Shown piece by piece: positions 44,801 through 51,852 of a stretch of 64,000 nt of DNA. The translations under genes and the position numbers were made by a program. The DNA is from Cytophagaceae bacterium (GTDB taxonomy: Bacteria > Bacteroidota > Bacteroidia > Cytophagales > Cyclobacteriaceae): the NCBI GenBank assembly GCA_006969745.1, contig CP030886.1, forward strand, positions 1 to 64,000, in the 5' to 3' direction. The notes under the pieces are model-generated. The model did not search any database and was not told the origin of the DNA. It saw only the letters and a program-made list of their open reading frames with translations. The first letter of the stretch is position 1; every line of letters starts with the position of its first letter.

Positions 44801-44818
44801 TTCTGTATTGGGAAGTAA
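44801..44818 (+). other. Right attachment site (attR) of the island
   Basis: TTCTGTATTGGGAAGTAA, again reading F-C-I-G-K-stop although there is no mnmE gene here. It marks the right boundary: AT-rich island DNA lies before it, and after it come a terminator and chromosomal genes with ordinary codon use. The 244-bp gap 44650-44893 contains nothing else recognisable. Confidence 0.82.
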
Positions 44819-44839
44819 TAAACATCATCTGATATCAAC

Positions 44840-44868
44840 AAAAAAAAACCTCACAGCTGTGAGGTCTT
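44840..44868. terminator. Terminator for the 44894 gene
   Basis: Perfect 16-bp palindrome CCTCACAGCTGTGAGG (44849-44864) with an A-run on its left, giving a U-run on the minus strand, and TCTTTT on its right. It can serve the minus-strand gene that ends at 44894 and also stop transcription leaving the island. Confidence 0.85.
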
Positions 44869-44893
44869 TTGATTTGTAATTAGTTACAATGAA

Positions 44894-45589
44894 TCAGTTA
44901 CACTCATTCTCAAAGTAGTGCACGTGTTTTGCAAAGTCCTTGAAGTTTGTATCAAACTTCTTCAGTAGTTCGGAACATCCATCAAAAATGGAACTCATCG
45001 ACTTCTTGTATTTTCCTTTTTCAACATAAACACCATAAGCGCCGCCACGGGTGACATAGTATGATTTATCTAGTCCGCCAGTTAAACCTCCGGTTAGCTT
45101 TGTACCTCCAGTCTGCTTGGCACGAGGATCCGCATAAGCCTGCATCTTAGAATCAAATCCGGGATTTAGCAACTGCAAAATTCTAGGCTTCCCTTTTTTG
45201 TCAACTACACGTCTAAAAATGTAATAATCGGCATCAAGCATACTATAGTCTGTGCGAGTCGCATCTTTCAGGGAATTTGTTGATTCCAGTGAACTGGTGA
45301 TCGCTTTCAGTTTGCTCATTCCCTTGGCCCATACGCCTACTTCCTTCATATCTGGAATCTTGTATTTCACCTTCTCTCCGGTGACAGTATCTTTTAATGT
45401 CAGGCTAAGCATGCCATTCATTCCTCCTGTCATGACCACTGTTTTGCCCCAAATTTTTGAGTCATCATTTTTAACAATGTAGGTTGTTTGACCAGCGGCG
45501 GTTGTAAAACTTATGGTAGGCATAAAGGATTGAGCACTTAAGTAATACATGCTCGTTATTACCAGACTAAATAGTGTAAGTCTTTTCAT
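44894..45589 (-). CDS. Exported protein of unknown function with a decayed paralogue nearby
   Basis: 231 residues with a signal peptide (MKRLTLFSLVITSMYYLSAQ). The mature part is beta-rich (TYIVKNDDSKIWGK, LTLKDTVTGEKVKYKI) with a glycine-rich stretch (QTGGTKLTGGLTGGLDKS) and a C-terminus ending YFENECN. No domain recognised. The same layout, broken by frameshift and deletion, occurs at 49352-49750. Confidence 0.7.
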   Translation of the reverse strand: MKRLTLFSLVITSMYYLSAQSFMPTISFTTAAGQTTYIVKNDDSKIWGKTVVMTGGMNGMLSLTLKDTVTGEKVKYKIPDMKEVGVWAKGMSKLKAITSSLESTNSLKDATRTDYSMLDADYYIFRRVVDKKGKPRILQLLNPGFDSKMQAYADPRAKQTGGTKLTGGLTGGLDKSYYVTRGGAYGVYVEKGKYKKSMSSIFDGCSELLKKFDTNFKDFAKHVHYFENECN

Positions 45590-45724
45590 TGGTGTAAGTT
45601 ATTTTGGTGTTTAATTGTTTTAACAATTAGTAAAGTAGTGGATATTTATTACACCGGTTTCCACATAGACTTTTAATCCTATATGTGAGTACGTTACCCA
45701 ATTCCCTTTTGAGAGAAAAAAGTC

Positions 45725-46321
45725 TCAAGCTTCAAGGACTGAATCGTCCTTCAACTCTTTGTAGAAGTTCATAATGTAGAAAATGGTTATCAATGTGCCG
45801 AGCCTGCTAACCGAAAAGTAAATGTATGTAAACATGGACTGTGTCTCACCAGGAGCCATTGTATTTACCAGTACATGGCAAAATAGGACAGTGCCTCCCA
45901 CCACCATGCCTGCATACCCGGCTTGCTGCAACAGTGGCCGTTCAGAGGCTTGTGAAAATGCCATGCTCATCGAAAACAGGATCACGGCTATCAGGTGTAT
46001 GATTACCACATAATCAAACAGGTATTCGTTATCTACTCCCATTACAAAATGTGTGTATTCAAGTGTATAGAATGTCAGAAAAGTGATCATAGATAATAAA
46101 CTGATCCAAAAAGCAACCTTATACTGTTTTGAAAGCCAGTATTTCAACATGATAATTTCACAAGCCAGTATGATCATACCATGAACAACTACCAGGTTGG
46201 GAAATATCACAAATTCATAGAATTCTATTCCATGAATCATGTTGTTTGCTATCCACAAGAAATCAAAAGCCAGCATTCCTGTGAGGCACAGGATTGCTGC
46301 TAAGTACAAATTCCGACTCAT
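45725..46321 (-). CDS. Polytopic membrane protein of unknown function
   Basis: 198 residues with about six membrane helices spaced through its length (for example LYLAAILCLTGMLAFDFLWI and VVIIHLIAVILFSMSMAF). No conserved catalytic motif seen. Minus strand, 29 bp after the M28 peptidase start region, probably an independent unit. Confidence 0.6.
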   Translation of the reverse strand: MSRNLYLAAILCLTGMLAFDFLWIANNMIHGIEFYEFVIFPNLVVVHGMIILACEIIMLKYWLSKQYKVAFWISLLSMITFLTFYTLEYTHFVMGVDNEYLFDYVVIIHLIAVILFSMSMAFSQASERPLLQQAGYAGMVVGGTVLFCHVLVNTMAPGETQSMFTYIYFSVSRLGTLITIFYIMNFYKELKDDSVLEA

Positions 46322-46350
46322 AATCTAAAGATACTAAGCTTATACATTAT

Positions 46351-47889
46351 TTACTCAGATGCAATTTCATCCACTTTCTCTCTCGGTAGCATCTCATCGC
46401 GCATAGCTGTATTGTACACAAACCCAGCAACGATCGTTGCGATCTGCTGAAGGTCTTCGATGACCAAACGCTCGTAGGTGTCCATATTCGTATGATGTGA
46501 GCGAGTGCTATACTCAATGGGATCCTGGATGAACTGGAAACCAGGGATACCTACGGCATCAAAGCCGAGATGATCTGTGCCGCCCGTGTTACGGGTGGTG
46601 ATAGTAGTATTCTCCATAATGTCATCATATGACTTAAACCACTCTTTGAAGATCGGTCCTACTTCTTCATTGCCCTGAAGGTAGATGCCACGAACTCTTC
46701 CGGTACCATTGTCAATATTGTAGTAAGCTGAGATCTTTTCATGCTCAGGTTTCAGATTCATCGTTTCTGAGTCGCCAAAATGATTTTTCACGTAGTTACG
46801 CGAACCGTATATTCCTTGTTCTTCACCTCCCCAAAGTGCGATCCTTATTGTCCGCTTTGGCTGCAGGCCTGTTGCTTGTAAGATCCTAACTGCCTCCATC
46901 ATTACAATGCATCCAGCTCCATTGTCCGTAGCACCAGTCGCACTGTGCCATGAGTCCAGATGTCCTCCAAGCATCACCACTTCATCCTTCAGCTTTTTGT
47001 CTGTACCGGGTATTTCAGCAATTACATTATATCCTTGAAGATCGTCTTCATTGAAGGTGGTCTTAACCTCTCCTTCCACTTCTACATCTACCCCGTTAGC
47101 TACTAGTCGGGCCAGTAGGTTTGCGTGTTCTGGGGCCATCTCCAATTCAGCAACTCCAATTGGTGTGTCTTTCTTATATCCCTGAGGGCTGGTTGTGAAT
47201 AGGGTGCCATGACGACCTCTCACTCCTTTAATGATCAAAGCCACTCCTTCTTCTGTCAGGAAGTTATTCAATGTTTCACTAAAGGCTCTGCGTTTTCTCC
47301 ATGCAGCGATCTGTTCCGGTGTCCACCCACCTCCTTCTGCCCGCGGCTCGGTCATCTCGTCCAACTCTTCTTCGGTATATCTTCTAGCATCTGCTTTAAA
47401 ATTTGGAGACTGATCACCACGTGGCTTAAAAGCAACAATCGCACCCTCAAGTTTTCCTCTATACGTTTCAAAATCTTCTTCATTATTGATCTCAATAAAC
47501 TGTACTTTTCCGGATACAGCACCATCCGTGCTGCCGGTCCATGCTTTCGGTACAGCAATGAGTGGCAAATAATATGGCTTAGTCATTGCCACATAGCTCT
47601 TGTTCATCTCCCATCCTTTTCCAAACTCACCCCAGGCCTCTTTTTGTGCATTTTCCAATCCCCATTCGGTCAATTGATTAATGGCATATGCAGCCGCACG
47701 TTCATAGCCTTTGGAATTTGACAGACGCGGGCCTGCTTTGTCTATGAGTTCGAAGGCAATCTGCTCCACTTGTGAGTTTTCAAGACCTTCTTTTTTGATT
47801 TTTTCAATGGCTTCATCATTGACGGCTTCCTGACCGAACGATATAAAGGCAATAAAAAGTACCGGGATGGATAACATTCGAAATTTCAT
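46351..47889 (-). CDS. Secreted M28-family zinc aminopeptidase with PA domain
   Basis: 512 residues. Signal peptide MKFRMLSIPVLFIAFISFGQ; a protease-associated (PA) insert in the first half (about 120-265, GAIVAFKPRGDQ); then the M28 metal ligands: GGHLDSWHSATGATDNGAG (His, Asp), WGGEEQGIYGS (catalytic Glu plus Glu ligand), YNIDNGTGR (Asp) and RSHHTNMDTYERL (His). All five ligands appear intact. It probably releases N-terminal amino acids from extracytoplasmic peptides. Confidence 0.9.
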   Translation of the reverse strand: MKFRMLSIPVLFIAFISFGQEAVNDEAIEKIKKEGLENSQVEQIAFELIDKAGPRLSNSKGYERAAAYAINQLTEWGLENAQKEAWGEFGKGWEMNKSYVAMTKPYYLPLIAVPKAWTGSTDGAVSGKVQFIEINNEEDFETYRGKLEGAIVAFKPRGDQSPNFKADARRYTEEELDEMTEPRAEGGGWTPEQIAAWRKRRAFSETLNNFLTEEGVALIIKGVRGRHGTLFTTSPQGYKKDTPIGVAELEMAPEHANLLARLVANGVDVEVEGEVKTTFNEDDLQGYNVIAEIPGTDKKLKDEVVMLGGHLDSWHSATGATDNGAGCIVMMEAVRILQATGLQPKRTIRIALWGGEEQGIYGSRNYVKNHFGDSETMNLKPEHEKISAYYNIDNGTGRVRGIYLQGNEEVGPIFKEWFKSYDDIMENTTITTRNTGGTDHLGFDAVGIPGFQFIQDPIEYSTRSHHTNMDTYERLVIEDLQQIATIVAGFVYNTAMRDEMLPREKVDEIASE

Positions 47890-48050
47890 ATGAGTGAGGT
47901 TTAAGGTTTTGAAATGTGCTTATCAAATATACCACACTAAAAATCTGGAATGAATGATTTTTTGATCAGCGGAACCTCTGTCTATAAATTGATGAGACCA
48001 ATTTTACCAGGATTTGTAAATGCCTCGTAAATTATGGTCAACTTTAGTTC

Positions 48051-48353
48051 ATGAATATTTTACTATTCTTAATTTTCGGAATTCTGACCATTTTACCCGG
48101 CGCACTCATTTTTCTGGGTGCCTCTCGGTTTAAGAAAATTGTGAAGCAACCAGCCAGCGTTCTGATACTGCTTGGTTCTATATTTGTTCTCTTGCACTTA
48201 GTGGTGCAGTCAGGCACATACTATTATTCGTTTATGGGTGATGCAGAATCGCTGGCAGACTATACGCTCACCAAGTCTTGGGTCAGTCCGGTGACAGAAT
48301 ACATTGGTTTGGTGCTAATTGCCTCCGGACTTTTGATTTTTAAAAAGAAATAG
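48051..48353 (+). CDS. Small membrane protein of unknown function
   Basis: 100 residues with three hydrophobic helices (ILLFLIFGILTILPGALIFLG; ASVLILLGSIFVLLHLVVQ; YIGLVLIASGLLIF) and a lysine tail. No family recognised. 54 bp upstream of the IF2-N-like gene on the same strand. Confidence 0.6.
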   Translation: MNILLFLIFGILTILPGALIFLGASRFKKIVKQPASVLILLGSIFVLLHLVVQSGTYYYSFMGDAESLADYTLTKSWVSPVTEYIGLVLIASGLLIFKKK

Positions 48354-48407
48354 TGCCTCCTTAGGCGCTAAAAAACTACTTTTGCGAAAGTCAACTACCT
48401 AACCAAA

Positions 48408-49304
48408 ATGAGACTCGGACAACTCGCCAAAAAACATGACATTCCAGTAAAGGAAATCATCAGCTATCTGGAGAACGAGACGGGTGAGAAATTTCATCCA
48501 AATGCCAAGCTTTATGACGCGTTGGAATCAAAGGTGTTTGAACATTTCGAATTGATGCCTGAGACGATTCCTGTGGAAGATAAAAGCGAACCTGCTGCCA
48601 ACGAAAACGAAAGTGATGTTGAAACCGAAATCATAGCTGACGACAAAATTTCGGTAGAGGCAAAGACTCTTTTACCTGCTACCCCTGAAGAAGAAATTGC
48701 TGCTTTGGATGGAGAATTGGCCCAACGAGAAGAGCTTCCATCATTAGATGTAGAACTGGATAAAAATGAAAAGGACCACAAGGTGGAACCCGCAGCAGAT
48801 GAAGTAATACAAACTGACAGACTGCTGGAATTATTGGAGTCTGAAGAGCCCTCTGCAGATTTGGATAAGATTAAACTAATCAAGGCCCCCAAAAAAGAGC
48901 TTTCAGGACTTAAGGTTGTGGGCAAAGTGGATTTACCAGCGCCAAAGGAGAAAAAAGAAAAGCACAGCGAGGTTATCACTGAAAAGGATCTTAAGGAATA
49001 TCGCAATCCACGTAAAAAAAGACAACCACTTTCGGAGGAGGAAAAGGAAAAGCGTAGGTTAAAGGCGAAACGCAAAAAGGAAGCCTACGAAGCTCGTCAG
49101 GAAAAACGAAGAAAAGAACGAGAAGAGCAAGAAAGAAAAGCCCGGAAAGAAGAGCATTATAAGCAGAAACTGGAGCAAGCCAAGGCTATACAGCAAAAGC
49201 GAAGACCAAAGCTGGAGACTCCTGTGGCTCCTGAACTAAATGAAAAGACGCGTCCTGAACCAAAAACATTGCTGGGTAAATTCTGGCGCTGGATGAATAC
49301 CTGA
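48408..49304 (+). CDS. IF2-N-like domain protein with long charged tail
   Basis: 298 residues. The N-terminus (MRLGQLAKKHDIPVKEIISY ... NPNAK-like FHPNAKLYDALE) resembles the small IF2_N domain at the start of bacterial translation initiation factor 2, but no GTPase domain follows. Residues ~65-170 are acidic, and ~175-280 are very rich in Lys/Glu/Arg, probably one long helix (EEKEKRRLKAKRKKEAYEAR). It may be a ribosome- or nucleic-acid-associated protein; function unknown. Confidence 0.55.
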   Translation: MRLGQLAKKHDIPVKEIISYLENETGEKFHPNAKLYDALESKVFEHFELMPETIPVEDKSEPAANENESDVETEIIADDKISVEAKTLLPATPEEEIAALDGELAQREELPSLDVELDKNEKDHKVEPAADEVIQTDRLLELLESEEPSADLDKIKLIKAPKKELSGLKVVGKVDLPAPKEKKEKHSEVITEKDLKEYRNPRKKRQPLSEEEKEKRRLKAKRKKEAYEARQEKRRKEREEQERKARKEEHYKQKLEQAKAIQQKRRPKLETPVAPELNEKTRPEPKTLLGKFWRWMNT

Positions 49305-49351
49305 TAAACAAAAAAACCAGAAAGTAATTCCGGGTTTTTGTATAGTCAATT

Positions 49352-49750
49352 TCACTCGCATTTATTCTCATAAAAGAACACATGCTCCGAGAGGTCAGAC
49401 CACTTTGGGTTTTTGCCAAGTTCGAGCCATTTCTTGTATTGATCCGGCAGACTCAAGAGAGTTTGTAATCGTTCCAAGCTTTGATCCTTCCTCGGCATCT
49501 ATGCCTACCTCATTCATATCTTCAATCTGTACTTCGTTTTCTCACCCGAAACAGGATCTTTCAAAACGATCCAGATAAGACCATTCACTCCAACCATTCC
49601 AGACTTTGCTATCCCATCTATCCGTGAATTATCATTCTTAATTATATAGGTGTTTTTATTCCATTGTTGTCCAAAGGCAGGAATAAAGCTCTGAGCATCT
49701 GCGATTTTACAAATACTGACCACCAGGCCCAGTAATAACGTTTTCTTCGT
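49352..49750 (-). pseudogene. Decayed paralogue of the 44894-45589 exported protein
   Basis: On the minus strand the expected start at 49750 reads ACG, followed by a signal-peptide-like KKTLLLGLVVSICKIADAQ and YIIKNDNSRI, LKDPVSGEKTKYRL, all matching the intact gene. The frame then shifts (DMNEVGIDAEEGSK, ITNSLESAGS), about 100 codons are missing, and a third frame supplies the end (DLSEHVFFYENKCE, compare KHVHYFENECN). Start loss, frameshift and deletion together make it non-functional. It fills most of the 609-bp gap 49305-49913. Confidence 0.85.
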
Positions 49751-49913
49751 ATCAAATTAATTTGGTGTAGTTGTCTGTTAAACTTTGAAACAAGCTAACC
49801 TCAATTATATACATCTACTGTTATTTTACATATTGACAAATATTATGTGCTGATAAAATCGATTCGTAGAATTTATCTATATATTTTAACATATACACTG
49901 CACTTAAATTGCG

Positions 49914-51464
49914 ATGGAAAAAGTTTTTGATTATCTTAAAAGACCATCGACCTATAACTTATTGAGCCTGAGATTTTTAACCATAACTGTTTTATGCTAT
50001 ATAGCAACCACCCTTGCAGCACAGACTAGTGTTGATAGTTTATGGCGTGTAGTTGAGGAATCACAAGATCCAATTGTCAAAATAGACGCCCTCAACAAAA
50101 TCGCATATGAGTTAAGGTCAGTAAATCCAGACAGTACCCTCCTGATAGGAACGCAGAGCGAAGCAATGTCCATTGCCAACAATTATCAATTAGGAGTTGG
50201 CGATGCAAAAATGCGCAGAGCTATAGCACATACCAATCTGGGCAACTATTACCGTGCATTACAGCTTTATCTCGAATCTCAGTCAATCTTTAATGAGCTG
50301 GATAATCCCGACCGAGTCGCTTCATGCCTCAATAATATAGGAAGGTTATATAACTTCATTGGTGATCACCAACGGGCACTTAAATACTACCAACAGGCGG
50401 CCACAAGATTCGCAGAGCTCAAAGACACTCGCGAAGGGAATATGCTCAACAACATAGGATACATTTATAAGTTAGAGGGCAAATACTCGCTGGCACTCGA
50501 ATACCTGTACAGGTCTTGGGAGAGCGCACACAAAGTCAATGATCCTAGTAGATCACTTTATCCTATTTACAACATTGGCAGTGTCTACATGCTTTCCAAT
50601 GAATTAGATTCTGCTTTTAAGTATTTGGATAGCTCTATGAATTTAGCCTACGAGCTAAGGAATCAATACATTTTGAGTCTTACCAAAATCGACCTTGGCC
50701 AACTGTATCTTAAGATTGATGAACCTCGAAATGCGGAGGCCTCCTTCAAAGAAGCTTATGAAGTAGCTTCAGCAGCCGGGATGCGATCTGAATTAAGAGA
50801 TGCGGCTCGTCACCTTTCCAGTGTTTATGAGGATCAAAATGATTTAAGACAAGCATTGGAATTTAGAAAAATATACCAAGCCACCAATGATTCGCTATTC
50901 AATAGAGATCTGGCAAGACGCATTGCTTTACAGGAGGCTGAATACGAATATCAACAGCTGCAGGTGCAGCAGGAAATAGAACAAGAGAAGGAAAAGCTGA
51001 GACAAGAAAGGGAATTATCCAATGCCCTATGGACGAGAAACACGTTGATTATCGGGTTTATTGCAATGAGTGTAATCTCCTATCTACTTTATCGAAACTT
51101 CACGAGGAAGCGCATTGCAAATGAAGAATTGATAGCTCTAAATAAACAAATCGAACAACAGGCCAAAGAACTCCAGCTGGCAAATCAGGAAATCATTGTG
51201 ATGAATAACAATCTGGAAAAGATTGTAAACAAACGGACCCAGGAACTGAAGCTTAGAAATCAGCAATTAAAAGAATACCTCTCTTCTAACTCTCACATCG
51301 TGCGTGCACCTTTAGCTAGAATTTTAGGGCTGGTAGATTTGTATGATCCCAAAGACCCTGTTAATCTCCCATTTATCAATGAAAGCCTACAGGAGTCTGC
51401 CACTGAGCTAGACAATGCTTTGCGAAGCATCAATGAAAAGTTGAGTGACGGGAATGGAGAATAA
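49914..51464 (+). CDS. TPR sensor protein with DHp-like end but no kinase domain
   Basis: 516 residues: signal or anchor helix (~22-40), about six tetratricopeptide repeats (~85-340, for example ALKYYQQAATRFAEL), a membrane helix (~378-395), a coiled coil (~400-455), and a C-terminal segment SNSHIVRAPLARILGLVDLY that resembles the H-box dimerisation helix of histidine kinases. The protein ends ~50 residues later with no ATPase domain. Full-length Bacteroidota TPR histidine kinases continue for about 150 residues. It could be phosphorylated in trans or act as a decoy. Confidence 0.72.
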   Translation: MEKVFDYLKRPSTYNLLSLRFLTITVLCYIATTLAAQTSVDSLWRVVEESQDPIVKIDALNKIAYELRSVNPDSTLLIGTQSEAMSIANNYQLGVGDAKMRRAIAHTNLGNYYRALQLYLESQSIFNELDNPDRVASCLNNIGRLYNFIGDHQRALKYYQQAATRFAELKDTREGNMLNNIGYIYKLEGKYSLALEYLYRSWESAHKVNDPSRSLYPIYNIGSVYMLSNELDSAFKYLDSSMNLAYELRNQYILSLTKIDLGQLYLKIDEPRNAEASFKEAYEVASAAGMRSELRDAARHLSSVYEDQNDLRQALEFRKIYQATNDSLFNRDLARRIALQEAEYEYQQLQVQQEIEQEKEKLRQERELSNALWTRNTLIIGFIAMSVISYLLYRNFTRKRIANEELIALNKQIEQQAKELQLANQEIIVMNNNLEKIVNKRTQELKLRNQQLKEYLSSNSHIVRAPLARILGLVDLYDPKDPVNLPFINESLQESATELDNALRSINEKLSDGNGE

Positions 51465-51484
51465 TTGGATTGGTGATTGCAGTT

Positions 51485-51766
51485 TCACCTCCCACACGAA
51501 TGCTGCTCTGCACTCGCTGATTTGGTATTCTTGTTCAATGTAAGCCAATCGGTTTGCTTATGGCAATCATGGCAAAGCGGCACAATACGCCAGGTATTAT
51601 CTCCTGCTTTACGTTTTACATGAGCACCTACCTTGGCAGGGTTCGTACAGTTTTTGGTTCTGCATGTCCCCACATCTTCTTTGGCAATGCGTTCCCAATG
51701 CTTGAGCCATGAGCTACAGCATTCGCATGCCCGCGCATTGTTTCTGTGTATCACTTTTACATCCAT
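51485..51766 (-). CDS. HNH-like zinc-binding protein
   Basis: 93 residues from the ATG at 51766 (MDVKVIHRNNA; the frame upstream looks spurious). Cysteine pairs CECC and CRTKNC, then AHVKRKAGDNTWRIVPLCHDCH, fit a treble-clef HNH-like fold with AH as the catalytic-type motif. Whether it cleaves DNA is not clear. It is convergent with the TPR gene. Confidence 0.6.
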   Translation of the reverse strand: MDVKVIHRNNARACECCSSWLKHWERIAKEDVGTCRTKNCTNPAKVGAHVKRKAGDNTWRIVPLCHDCHKQTDWLTLNKNTKSASAEQHSCGR

Positions 51767-51852
51767 AGCTTTAGTAAGATAATGGATTGTGATGAGTAAT
51801 GGAATCATAAAAAAGATGAAAGAAAATCCTGTTGTAGCTCAGTTTGAATAAA

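Larger units (their letters stand above)
24463..44818 (+). mobile_element. Composite genomic island at the mnmE 3' end, three att-bounded cassettes
   Basis: About 20.4 kb bounded by the mnmE-derived repeat, with two further internal copies that divide it into cassettes of about 11.6, 2.7 and 6.0 kb. It has one tyrosine integrase gene, a phage-type replication gene, a restriction-modification set, a retron, and an unrecognised methyltransferase operon. Codon use is visibly more AT-rich than in the flanking men, parC and mnmE genes. No conjugation genes are seen, so it would be an integrative element that depends on other transfer machinery. Precise excision units are inferred. Confidence 0.8.

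Noticed and set aside
24463-44818. CRISPR array or tRNA-targeted integration
   Set aside because: No regularly spaced repeats and no tRNA gene were seen; the boundary repeat is protein-coding mnmE sequence.
44849-44864. Perfect palindrome CCTCACAGCTGTGAGG considered as a recombination or operator site at the island edge
   Set aside because: The flanking A-run and T-run and its position just after a minus-strand stop codon fit a terminator better; it has no counterpart at the other att copies.
48512-49075. Serine-rich open frame on the minus strand
   Set aside because: It is the antisense of the Lys/Glu-rich coding region of the IF2-N-like gene; the composition is explained by the complementary codons.
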